From contig JAEYZR010000037.1 of the NCBI GenBank assembly GCA_023427945.1, positions 1 through 14,125 of the forward strand: a DNA stretch of 14,125 nucleotides. The letters run 5' to 3'. The notes below the pieces were generated by a model. It was not told where the DNA came from. It ran no database searches and was given only the letters and a program-made list of their open reading frames with translations. Shown piece after piece: positions 6,963-13,962 of this stretch. Origin of the DNA: Pseudomonadota bacterium (GTDB lineage: Bacteria > Pseudomonadota > Gammaproteobacteria > Burkholderiales > Burkholderiaceae_B). Position 1 is the first letter of the stretch; each line of letters opens with the position of its first letter. A program made the position numbers and the translations under genes.

Positions 6963-8345
6963 TTGACATCCTTTCTCGATTTGCCGCATGCAGTGAGTGC
7001 TGCAGGCAATATGCATTTGCCCGGCTCCAAAAGCATTTCCAACCGCGTGCTTCTGCTGGCCGCTCTGGCCTCGGGGCGTACGGCCATCCAGGGTCTGCTC
7101 GACTCCGACGACACTCAGGTCATGCTGGGCGCACTGGCGGCACTGGGTGTAAAGGTCACGAAAACAGGCGAGCACGCCGTCGAAGTGGACGGTGCGGGCG
7201 GGCGTTTTGCCGGTCAGGCGGATTTGTTCATGGGCAACGCGGGAACCGCCATCCGCCCGCTGACGGCGGCATTGGCCATGCTCGACGGTCGCTACACGCT
7301 GTCCGGAGTGCCCCGCATGCACGAGCGGCCGATCGGCGATCTGGTCGATGCGCTGCTGGACCTGGGCGCTGATGTCCAGTATCTGGGGCAGCCCGGCTAT
7401 CCCCCGCTGAGCATCGGCGCGTTCGATGCAGGGCGTGTGTCGGGTAAAGCGGGCGGCCCGGCCGCAAGCTCAGGCGCAGGCCGCCGTTCGGTGAAGGTTC
7501 AGGGCGCTGTATCCAGTCAGTTTCTGACGGCACTGCTCATGGCCGCGCCTTTGTATACCCAGCGAACTGGCCAGGCACTGGTCATCGATGTCGTGGGCGA
7601 GCTGATCTCCAAGCCTTATATCGCCATCACCCTGAACCTGATGGCGCGCTTTGGTGTGAGCGTGACGCGTGAGGGCTGGTCGAGCTTCATCGTCGAGCCT
7701 CAGGCGCGATACACCTCACCTGGCGACATCCGCGTGGAAGGCGATGCCTCCTCCGCTTCTTACTTCCTGGCGCTGGGCGCCATCGGCGGGGGGCCTGTCA
7801 CGGTCCACGGCGTGGATGCCACCAGCATTCAGGGTGATATTGCCTTTGCGCAGACATTGCGCGACATGGGCGCCACCATCAACTGTGGTGAGGGCTGCAT
7901 GACGGCCGAGGGCATCAATGTCGCGCAAGGCGAAAAACTGCGCGCTTTCGATGCCGACTTCAACCTGATCCCCGATGCCGCAATGACTGCAGCGGCGCTG
8001 GCGCTTTTTGCCGATGGCCCTTGCCGGTTGCGCAACATCGGTAGTTGGCGGGTCAAGGAAACCGATCGCATCCATGCGATGGTGACTGAACTCGGCAAGC
8101 TGGGTGCAGGCGTCGCCAGCGGCCACGACTGGCTGACCGTCACGCCGCCAGCACCCGGCCAGTGGCGTGATGCACACATTGGTACCTGGGATGACCATCG
8201 TATGGCGATGTGCTTCTCGCTGGCAGCCTTCGGTCCGGCATCAGTGCGCATTCTGGAGCCCGGTTGCGTGGCCAAGACCTTTCCCGATTATTTCGAGGTC
8301 TACCGTGACCTTGTCGGTACGTCGACACAAAGGAGTTCGGTATGA
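6963..8345 (+). CDS. aroA: 3-phosphoshikimate 1-carboxyvinyltransferase (EPSP synthase), class I type
   Basis: AroA joins phosphoenolpyruvate to shikimate 3-phosphate, the sixth shikimate-pathway step. At 460 residues it is longer than E. coli AroA (427). Visible are LPGSKSISNR (19-28, K23 and R28 binding substrate), GNAGTAIRP (91-99), PRMHERPIGDL, SSQ (184-186), catalytic D338 in IPDAAM, E366 in WRVKETDRI, and DDHRMAM near the C-terminus. GNAGTAxRP with Gly94, Thr95 and Pro99 is the class I, glyphosate-sensitive form. A Gly/Ala/Ser-rich stretch (about 157-176) before the SSQ strand looks like a loop insertion. The start is TTG at 6963, with GGGAGA (6950-6955) 7 nt upstream; the first downstream ATG would remove N-terminal family sequence. 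The stop overlaps cmk in an ATGA junction. Confidence 0.96.
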   Translation: MTSFLDLPHAVSAAGNMHLPGSKSISNRVLLLAALASGRTAIQGLLDSDDTQVMLGALAALGVKVTKTGEHAVEVDGAGGRFAGQADLFMGNAGTAIRPLTAALAMLDGRYTLSGVPRMHERPIGDLVDALLDLGADVQYLGQPGYPPLSIGAFDAGRVSGKAGGPAASSGAGRRSVKVQGAVSSQFLTALLMAAPLYTQRTGQALVIDVVGELISKPYIAITLNLMARFGVSVTREGWSSFIVEPQARYTSPGDIRVEGDASSASYFLALGAIGGGPVTVHGVDATSIQGDIAFAQTLRDMGATINCGEGCMTAEGINVAQGEKLRAFDADFNLIPDAAMTAAALALFADGPCRLRNIGSWRVKETDRIHAMVTELGKLGAGVASGHDWLTVTPPAPGQWRDAHIGTWDDHRMAMCFSLAAFGPASVRILEPGCVAKTFPDYFEVYRDLVGTSTQRSSV

Positions 8346-9019
8346 CCCAGTCGACATCCGATGCAGGTGCCGCACCTGTCATCACCATCGACGGCCCGAC
8401 GGCCTCCGGCAAAGGTACGGTCGCGCAGCGTGTCGCCCAGGCGTTGGGTTGGACCATCCTGGACAGTGGCGTGCTTTACCGGTTGACTGCCCTGGCCGCC
8501 TTGCGAAGCCAGATTGCCGCCGACGATGAGGCCGGATTGGCCAGGCTGGCACTTGGGCTGGATGTGTCGTTTACGGATGGGGCCGTCATTTTCGAAGGTT
8601 CCGACGTGCAGGACGCCATTCGCCAGGAAGAGGTGGGCAATCTTGCCTCGCGCATTGCGGCCCTGCAGCCGGTGCGCGAGGCTTTGCTTGCGCGTCAGCG
8701 CGCGTTTCAGCGCCCGCCGGGGCTGGTTGCCGACGGACGTGACATGGGCACGATCGTGTTTCCGGACGCCGAGCTGAAGATTTTCCTGATTGCCGATGCG
8801 CAATCACGTGCTGAGCGTCGTGCTAAGCAGTTGAAGGAAAAGGGTATTTCTGCTAATCTAACCGACCTCTTGCGCGATTTGCGCGAGCGGGATGCCCGCG
8901 ATATGCAGCGCACGCATGCGCCGCTTGTTGCAGCAAAGGATGCGACGGTTCTGGATTCCTCCGATCTTACGATCGATGAAACAACCAACCGTATCCTCGC
9001 GCTATGGCGCAGTCGGTAG
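8342..9019 (+). CDS. cmk: Cytidylate kinase (CMP/dCMP kinase)
   Basis: Cmk phosphorylates CMP and dCMP with ATP, recycling nucleotides released by RNA turnover and lipid synthesis. The 225-residue protein matches the family length (E. coli 227). The P-loop is DGPTASGKGT (17-26, K24 contacting ATP). It is followed by LDSGVLYR, the DGRDMGTIVFPDAELKIFL substrate region, and the lid RERDARDMQRTHAPL, equivalent to the RDxRD lid of the family. The ATG overlaps the aroA stop by 4 nt, with AGGAG at 8331-8335 six nt upstream. In related bacteria cmk sits before rpsA, as here. The 262-nt region that follows has no gene and no clear terminator. Confidence 0.97.
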   Translation: MTQSTSDAGAAPVITIDGPTASGKGTVAQRVAQALGWTILDSGVLYRLTALAALRSQIAADDEAGLARLALGLDVSFTDGAVIFEGSDVQDAIRQEEVGNLASRIAALQPVREALLARQRAFQRPPGLVADGRDMGTIVFPDAELKIFLIADAQSRAERRAKQLKEKGISANLTDLLRDLRERDARDMQRTHAPLVAAKDATVLDSSDLTIDETTNRILALWRSR

Positions 9020-9241
9020 GCATCGGCCAATTGTGCCGAGTCTATTTTTCTGCGGGCGTGCAGGGCATTGGGTTCGGCCTGCCGGCGGCGGGTCCGGGCC
9101 GTCGTGCGTCTATATCGACGCCCGTGCAGGTAGCAGGGTAGTTTCGTCCCTGACCGAATGTGCTGTGTCACCGACCGGCGGATTCGTGAAGGTTTTTTGA
9201 ACTCCACTGGGGCATCGCATATTGCATGTTCTGGTGCGTTG

Positions 9242-9247
9242 TATAAC
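9242..9247 (+). promoter_or_regulatory. Putative -10 element of an rpsA promoter
   Basis: TATAAC (5 of 6 to TATAAT) lies 34 nt before the rpsA ATG. No convincing -35 is found at 16-18 nt; TTGAAC near 9197 is too far upstream to pair with it. A start near 9254 would fall inside the leader palindrome. A dedicated promoter is plausible because rpsA must be expressed far above cmk and the 262-nt gap is otherwise empty. Evidence is sequence only. Confidence 0.35.
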
Positions 9248-9249
9248 AG

Positions 9250-9264
9250 GGCCGCGCCGCGGCC
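9250..9264 (+). promoter_or_regulatory. Perfect palindrome / hairpin in the rpsA leader
   Basis: GGCCGCG-C-CGCGGCC is a perfect inverted repeat that can fold as an RNA stem of 6 bp with a GCC loop, ending 17 nt before the rpsA ATG. The bases between it and the ATG are A/T-rich and lack a Shine-Dalgarno sequence; only GGA (9268-9270) is present. In E. coli the rpsA leader is also structured, lacks a strong SD and is the target of S1 autoregulation, so a similar role is inferred here. Confidence 0.45.
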
Positions 9265-9281
9265 TATGGATCTTTTAATTC

Positions 9282-10994
9282 ATGTCATCCCAACCCTCGA
9301 CCGCCCTTGGCGGTGAAAGTTTTGCCGACCTCTTCGCGGAAAGCGTCAAGCACCAGGACATGAAGTCCGGTGAAGTGATCAGTGCCGAAGTCGTCCGTGT
9401 CGACCGCAATTTCGTCGTCGTCAACGCTGGTCTGAAGTCCGAAGGTCACATCCCGCTCGAAGAATTCCTGAACGATCAGGGCGAACTTGAAGTCAACGTG
9501 GGCGATTTCGTCTCCGTGGCCATCGACTCGCTGGAAAACGGTCTGGGCGACGTCAACCTGTCGCGTGACCGCGCCAAGCGTCTGTCGGCCTGGATGGGCC
9601 TGGAAATGTCGCTGGAAAACGGCGAACTCGTCACCGGCACCATCACCGGCAAGGTCAAGGGTGGCCTCACGGTCATCACCAATGGCATCCGTGCATTCCT
9701 GCCCGGTTCGCTGGTGGACCTGCGTCCTGTCAAGGACACCACGCCGTACGAAGGCAAGACCCTCGAATTCAAGGTCATCAAGCTTGATCGCAAGCGCAAC
9801 AACGTTGTGCTGTCGCGTCGTCAAGTGCTCGAAGCCAGCATGGGCGAAGAGCGTCAGAAACTGCTCGAAACCTTGCACGAAGGTGCAATCGTCAAGGGCG
9901 TGGTCAAGAACATCACCGACTACGGCGCCTTCGTCGACCTGGGCGGTATCGATGGCCTGTTGCACATCACCGACATGGCATGGCGTCGTGTGCGTCATCC
10001 TTCCGAAGTCCTGCAAGTGGGTCAGGAAGTCGAAGCCAAGGTCCTGAAGTTCGACCAGGAAAAGAGCCGCGTCTCGCTGGGCGTGAAGCAACTGGGCGAA
10101 GATCCCTGGGTGGGTCTGGCACGTCGTTATCCCCAAAGCACCCGTCTGTTCGGCAAGGTTACCAACCTCACCGACTACGGCGCCTTTGTGGAAGTGGAAG
10201 CTGGTATCGAAGGCCTGGTGCACGTCTCCGAAATGGACTGGACCAACAAGAACGTCGATCCCCGCAAGGTTGTCACCCTGGGTGAAGAAGTCGAAGTCAT
10301 GGTCCTCGAGATCGACGAAGACCGTCGCCGTATTTCCCTGGGCATGAAGCAGTGCCGTGCCAACCCCTGGGAAGATTTCTCCACCAACTTCAAGCGTGGT
10401 GACAAGGTTCGTGGCGCCATCAAGTCGATCACCGACTTTGGTGTGTTCGTCGGTCTGCCTGGCGGCATCGACGGTCTGGTGCATCTGTCGGACCTGTCGT
10501 GGGCCGAAACCGGTGAAGAGGCCGTGCGCAACTTCAAGAAGGGCGACGAGATCGAAGCCATCGTTCTGGGCATCGATACCGACAAAGAGCGTATCTCGCT
10601 GGGTATCAAGCAGTTGGAAGGCGACCCCTTCAACAACTTTGCTGCCACCTACGAGAAGGGTGCTGTCGTCCCGGGTACGGTCAAGTCGGTCGCGCCCAAG
10701 GGCGCCGTCGTCACGCTGGCTCTGGATGTCGAAGGCTACCTGCGTGCTTCCGAGATCTCCTCGGGCCGCGTCGAAGATGCTACGACCGCGCTGAAGGAAG
10801 GCGACAACATCGAAGCCATGATCATCAACGTCGATCGCAAGGCGCGTTCGATCCAGTTGTCCATCAAGGCCCGCGATAACGCCGAGACCAGCGATTCGTT
10901 GCAGCGCATGTCCGAAGCCAGCGCCTCGTCAGGCACCACCAACCTCGGTGCGTTGCTCAAGGCGAAGCTGGACCAGGCACGCAACGACGGCTAA
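9282..10994 (+). CDS. rpsA: 30S ribosomal protein S1
   Basis: S1 binds mRNA on the 30S subunit and is needed to start translation on structured or weak-SD mRNAs. The 570-residue protein (E. coli 557) has six S1/OB-fold repeats at about 28-96, 115-180, 201-269, 286-356, 373-444 and 460-530. Repeats 3-5 share the TDYGAFV/TDFGVFV and GLVHxS signature. The first two are divergent, as expected for the ribosome-docking repeats. A short tail (about 530-570) follows. Codon choice looks strongly biased (for example GAA, AAG, CTG, ATC), fitting high expression. The ATG at 9282 gives the family-like N-terminus MSSQPST...ESFADLF but has no Shine-Dalgarno sequence. ihfB begins 3 nt after the stop. Identification is certain. 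Confidence 0.98.
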   Translation: MSSQPSTALGGESFADLFAESVKHQDMKSGEVISAEVVRVDRNFVVVNAGLKSEGHIPLEEFLNDQGELEVNVGDFVSVAIDSLENGLGDVNLSRDRAKRLSAWMGLEMSLENGELVTGTITGKVKGGLTVITNGIRAFLPGSLVDLRPVKDTTPYEGKTLEFKVIKLDRKRNNVVLSRRQVLEASMGEERQKLLETLHEGAIVKGVVKNITDYGAFVDLGGIDGLLHITDMAWRRVRHPSEVLQVGQEVEAKVLKFDQEKSRVSLGVKQLGEDPWVGLARRYPQSTRLFGKVTNLTDYGAFVEVEAGIEGLVHVSEMDWTNKNVDPRKVVTLGEEVEVMVLEIDEDRRRISLGMKQCRANPWEDFSTNFKRGDKVRGAIKSITDFGVFVGLPGGIDGLVHLSDLSWAETGEEAVRNFKKGDEIEAIVLGIDTDKERISLGIKQLEGDPFNNFAATYEKGAVVPGTVKSVAPKGAVVTLALDVEGYLRASEISSGRVEDATTALKEGDNIEAMIINVDRKARSIQLSIKARDNAETSDSLQRMSEASASSGTTNLGALLKAKLDQARNDG

Positions 10995-10997
10995 GCC

Positions 10998-11351
10998 GTG
11001 ACCAAGTCGGAACTGATTGCCGCGTTGGCGACCCGCTATCCACAGCTGGCCGCCCGCGACACCGACTTTGCGGTCAAGACCGTGCTCGATGCGATGACCC
11101 AGGCCCTGGCTGTGGGGCAACGCATCGAAATCCGCGGTTTTGGCAGCTTTTCATTGTCGCAGCGCTCGCCACGCGTTGGACGCAATCCTAAATCCGGTGA
11201 ACAAGTGCTGGTGCCTGGTAAACAGGTGCCGCATTTCAAGGCGGGCAAGGAATTGCGCGAGCGTGTCGACACGGACGTACATATGGACGCCCGGGCAACA
11301 GCATCCAACGAGGTGGAGTCCACATCGGCAGATCTGGCTGCGTTACAATGA
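10998..11351 (+). CDS. ihfB: Integration host factor subunit beta
   Basis: IHF-beta pairs with IHF-alpha to bind specific DNA sites and bend them sharply, supporting transcription, replication and recombination. The 117-residue protein has the DNABII fold: helices at about 1-38, then the beta-arm signature GFGSFSLSQRSPRVGRNPKS (47-66), with Pro64 at the intercalating arm tip. MTKSELI at the N-terminus is diagnostic for the beta subunit. E. coli IHF-beta is 94 residues; here a tail of about 23 residues (about 95-117), rich in Ala, Ser, Thr and Asp, follows the conserved core. The start is GTG at 10998, 3 nt after the rpsA stop, with no clear ribosome site, so it is probably coupled to rpsA. 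A strong terminator follows 15 nt after the stop. Confidence 0.95.
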   Translation: MTKSELIAALATRYPQLAARDTDFAVKTVLDAMTQALAVGQRIEIRGFGSFSLSQRSPRVGRNPKSGEQVLVPGKQVPHFKAGKELRERVDTDVHMDARATASNEVESTSADLAALQ

Positions 11352-11366
11352 TCGCCGTTTGCAATG

Positions 11367-11392
11367 AAAAAGGCTGCTTCGGCAGCCTTTTT
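11367..11392 (+). terminator. Strong rho-independent terminator after ihfB (UUCG tetraloop)
   Basis: AAAAAGGCTGC-TTCG-GCAGCCTTTTT is a perfect 11-bp inverted repeat closed by C(TTCG)G, an exceptionally stable tetraloop. It ends in a run of T and starts with a run of A, so it could also work in reverse. It lies 15 nt after the ihfB stop and ends the gyrA-to-ihfB block, separating it from the lapA operon. Confidence 0.95.
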
Positions 11393-11431
11393 CAATTTTC
11401 CCCGGCGCGATCCAATGGGCGTCGTGTCGCT

Positions 11432-11437
11432 TACAAT
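11432..11437 (+). promoter_or_regulatory. Putative -10 element for the lapA-lapB-hldA-hldD operon
   Basis: TACAAT (5 of 6 to TATAAT) lies between the ihfB terminator and lapA, 30 nt before the lapA ATG. I see no good -35 at the expected distance. A promoter is needed here because the terminator just upstream should block read-through, but this exact hexamer is a guess. Confidence 0.35.
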
Positions 11438-11467
11438 TGCCGTCTCACATTTTGTGGAGCGTGATCC

Positions 11468-11788
11468 ATGCGTTATATCGTCTGGGTATTGCGGTTGGTG
11501 ATATTTGTCGCAGTGCTGATGTTCGCACTGAAGAACACCCAACCCGTGTCGGTAACGTTCTTTACCGACCGTGTATTGCACGACGTACCGCTCATCGTGG
11601 TCATGCTCGTCGTGTTCGTCGTAGGTACGATCTTTGGGCTCCTGCTGACGGTGCCCGCCACCATGCGCAGGCGCCGCGAAGCCATGCGCTTGCGCAAGGA
11701 GCTCGAACGGGCTCAGGCGCAGCTCAACGGGCAAACGTCCACTGCAACGCTTCCTCCCGAAGCCGTTGCACCCATGTCTCCGCTTTAA
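11468..11788 (+). CDS. lapA: LapA-family inner membrane protein (DUF1049)
   Basis: LapA is a small inner-membrane partner of LapB in lipopolysaccharide assembly; its own biochemical role is poorly defined. The 106-residue protein has two hydrophobic helices (about 4-20 and 40-62) separated by a short polar segment, FALKNTQPVSVTFF. The family's N-x-Q-PV pattern after the first helix is visible. A basic, probably helical stretch RRRREAMRLRKELERAQAQL (about 67-86) follows, then a flexible Pro/Ala-rich tail. The ATG at 11468 has GGAG (11456-11459) 8 nt upstream. lapB starts 18 nt after the stop. The length and the neighbouring lapB make the call firm even though the family is short and divergent. 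Confidence 0.88.
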   Translation: MRYIVWVLRLVIFVAVLMFALKNTQPVSVTFFTDRVLHDVPLIVVMLVVFVVGTIFGLLLTVPATMRRRREAMRLRKELERAQAQLNGQTSTATLPPEAVAPMSPL

Positions 11789-11806
11789 CATCAAGAAAGG
11801 CCCATC

Positions 11807-13024
11807 GTGGAATTCGAAGCCTGGTGGCTGATATTTTTGCCCTTGCTTTTTGGCTTGGGATGGTTGGCCGCCCGGGTGGATATTCGGCAGATGCTTTCCG
11901 AAACACGCATGCTGCCGGATTCGTATTTCCGCGGTTTGAATTTTTTGCTCAATGAAGAGCCTGACCGGGCAATCGACGCGTTTGTCGAAGTCGCCAAGCT
12001 CGATCCGGAAACCACGGAACTGCACTTTGCTCTGGGCAGCCTGTTTCGCCGCCGTGGCGAAATGGAGCGTGCCATACGCGTACACCAAAGCCTGCTCAGC
12101 CGTGCCGACCTACCGCAGGCACAACGAGAGCAGGCGCAATACGAGCTTGCCCAGGATTTCCTGAAGGCAGGCATGCTTGATCGGGCCGAATCCGGTTTCG
12201 AGCACATGAAGGATTCCCGCTTTGCCCTGCCGGCCTTGCAGTCGCTGATTCGAATATATGAGTCGGAGCACGACTGGGTGCGCGCAATCGAAGCGGTCAA
12301 GACACTGCGTGGCCTGGTCGATGAGCCGGTGCCCCAACTGGTCCACTATCACTGTGAACAGGCCCAGCTCGCCCTGTCCCGCACCCCGCCCGACATCGAT
12401 GCCGCTCACCAGGCGCTCGATGCCGCAGAGCATGCCGCCAACGACAGCCAGCGCGAGGGTAGCAGCCGTGCATCCACCGTACGCATCGCCATCGTTCGTG
12501 CGCGTATCGCCGCACAGGAAGACCATCCTAAGGAAGAGCGCCTGCATCTGACCAGTGTGCTGAGCATCGTGCCCGACTATGCGGGTCTGGTGGCCGCGCC
12601 ACTGCTGCAGAACTATGTCGATGCCGGCGAGGACGCTCAGGGCCTGGCGCTGCTGGCCGCCCATTATGAAAAGTATCCGTCGCTCGATCTTTTCGATGTC
12701 GTGTTTCGTGCGCTGCGCACGCAGCAAGGTCCCACGGTGGCATGGGCCTTCGCTCGCAAGGCCCTGCAGCATCATCCGTCGTTGCTCGGACTGGACCGTC
12801 TGCTGGAGGCCGAACTGGCTGCCAAGGATGGAGTGAGCGACCAGGGGCCGGTCATCGGTACCGACATGAATCTGCTTCGCAGCCTCATCCATAAACATAC
12901 GCAGCGGCTGGACCGTTATGCGTGCAGCAAGTGCGGGTTCCAGGCGCGACGCTTCTACTGGCAGTGCCCAGGATGCAATGCCTGGGAGACCTACGCGCCC
13001 AAGCGCCTGGAAGAATTGCAATGA
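11807..13024 (+). CDS. lapB: LPS assembly protein B (TPR protein with rubredoxin-type zinc domain)
   Basis: LapB (YciM) is an inner-membrane-anchored cytoplasmic scaffold. In E. coli it recruits FtsH to degrade LpxC, limiting lipid A synthesis, and helps assemble LPS enzymes. The 405-residue protein (E. coli 389) has one N-terminal membrane helix (about 5-22) followed by FRGLNFLLNEEPDRAI. TPR-type helical repeats run from about 40 to 350. A C-terminal zinc-binding domain has two CxxC pairs, C373/C376 and C387/C390 (YACSKCGF and CPGCNAW). All four ligands are present, so it should be functional. The start is GTG at 11807, with AAAGG ending 6 nt upstream; this places the membrane helix at the N-terminus as in the family. 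The stop overlaps hldA in an ATGA junction. Confidence 0.94.
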   Translation: MEFEAWWLIFLPLLFGLGWLAARVDIRQMLSETRMLPDSYFRGLNFLLNEEPDRAIDAFVEVAKLDPETTELHFALGSLFRRRGEMERAIRVHQSLLSRADLPQAQREQAQYELAQDFLKAGMLDRAESGFEHMKDSRFALPALQSLIRIYESEHDWVRAIEAVKTLRGLVDEPVPQLVHYHCEQAQLALSRTPPDIDAAHQALDAAEHAANDSQREGSSRASTVRIAIVRARIAAQEDHPKEERLHLTSVLSIVPDYAGLVAAPLLQNYVDAGEDAQGLALLAAHYEKYPSLDLFDVVFRALRTQQGPTVAWAFARKALQHHPSLLGLDRLLEAELAAKDGVSDQGPVIGTDMNLLRSLIHKHTQRLDRYACSKCGFQARRFYWQCPGCNAWETYAPKRLEELQ

Positions 13025-13962
13025 CGTCCTTTCCCATTGAACAAGTGGCCCGTGCCCGTGTGTTGGTCGTAGGCGACGTCATGCTCGATCGCTATTGGTT
13101 TGGCGAAGTCGACCGTATTTCGCCCGAAGCGCCAGTGCCCGTCGTGAAAGTCGTGCGACGCGAGGACCGGCTCGGCGGGGCGGCCAACGTTGCCCGGAAC
13201 ATCGTCGCGCTGGGCGCCAAGGCCAGCCTGTTGGGATTGGTGGGGGCAGACGAGGCAGGTCAATCGATTCGTCAACTGGCTGAGCAGGACGGCGTGCAGA
13301 CTTCTCTGATCGTCGATCCGCTCATGCCCACCACGCTCAAGATGCGTGTGTTGGGCCGTCAGCAGCAGCTTCTGCGCGTGGATTTCGAGGCGTCGCCTGC
13401 GGAGCAGTCCCTGCAGGCTCTTCACCAGGCAATGGTCGAGCAAGTGTCCCAGGCTGATGTGGTGGTGCTCTCGGATTACGCCAAAGGCGCCCTGACTCGG
13501 GTGGAAATGCTCATGGATGTGGCGCGGGCGCAAGGCGTTTCGGTGCTGGTCGATCCCAAGGGGGACGACTACACCCGCTATCGCGGCGCGGCACTGGTCA
13601 CGCCCAATCGCTCCGAGATGCAGCAGGCGGTGGGCCGCTGGTCCACGGAAGAGCAACTGGAGGAACGTGCCCAGGCCCTGCGCAGAGAGCTTGCACTGCA
13701 GGCGCTGCTGGTCACACGCTCCGAGCAAGGCATGACCTTGTTCACAGACGATGGGCGCGACCACGTCGAGGCCCAGGCACATGAGGTTTTCGATGTGTCG
13801 GGTGCAGGCGATACGGTATTGGCCACGCTTGCGGTCACACGCGCCATCGGGCTGACATGGTCGCAAGCCATGCGCTGGGCGAATCGGGCTGGCGGGATCG
13901 TGGTCGGAAAGCTGGGCACGTCCGTCGTGACAGCGGCAGAACTGGAAGGGGATTTACGATGA
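13021..13962 (+). CDS. hldA: D-glycero-beta-D-manno-heptose-7-phosphate kinase (RfaE domain I)
   Basis: This enzyme phosphorylates C1 of heptose 7-phosphate with ATP, giving the 1,7-bisphosphate on the way to ADP-heptose for the LPS inner core. The 313-residue protein is a PfkB/ribokinase-family kinase. It has GDVMLDRYWFGEVDRISPEAP near the N-terminus, the LGGAANVARN signature, and DVSGAGDT (258-265) with catalytic Asp264. E. coli HldE (477 residues) fuses this kinase to an adenylyltransferase; here the reading frame stops after the kinase, so the partner domain (HldC/RfaE domain II) must be encoded elsewhere. The ATG at 13021 has GGAAG (13009-13013) 7 nt upstream and overlaps the lapB stop. 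A longer in-frame start inside lapB (12922) is not credible. The older name is rfaE. Confidence 0.94.
   Translation: MTSFPIEQVARARVLVVGDVMLDRYWFGEVDRISPEAPVPVVKVVRREDRLGGAANVARNIVALGAKASLLGLVGADEAGQSIRQLAEQDGVQTSLIVDPLMPTTLKMRVLGRQQQLLRVDFEASPAEQSLQALHQAMVEQVSQADVVVLSDYAKGALTRVEMLMDVARAQGVSVLVDPKGDDYTRYRGAALVTPNRSEMQQAVGRWSTEEQLEERAQALRRELALQALLVTRSEQGMTLFTDDGRDHVEAQAHEVFDVSGAGDTVLATLAVTRAIGLTWSQAMRWANRAGGIVVGKLGTSVVTAAELEGDLR

Noticed and set aside
9053..9124. 7-bp inverted arms CGGGCGT/ACGCCCG and repeated CGTGCAGG in the cmk-rpsA gap
   Set aside because: The arms are 58 nt apart, short and GC-rich, with no T-tract. Such matches are expected by chance at this GC content.
9285..10484. A 399-codon open frame on the minus strand opposite rpsA
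   Set aside because: It is a codon-bias shadow of rpsA, with a His/Asp/Phe-rich composition and no domain or ribosome site.
11036..11044. DnaA-box-like CTATCCACA
   Set aside because: One isolated 8-of-9 match inside the ihfB coding sequence, with no cluster and no AT-rich unwinding element, so it is chance.
11036..12088. A 350-codon minus-strand frame crossing the terminator, lapA and lapB
   Set aside because: It spans a strong terminator and two recognised plus-strand genes and has no coherent domain.
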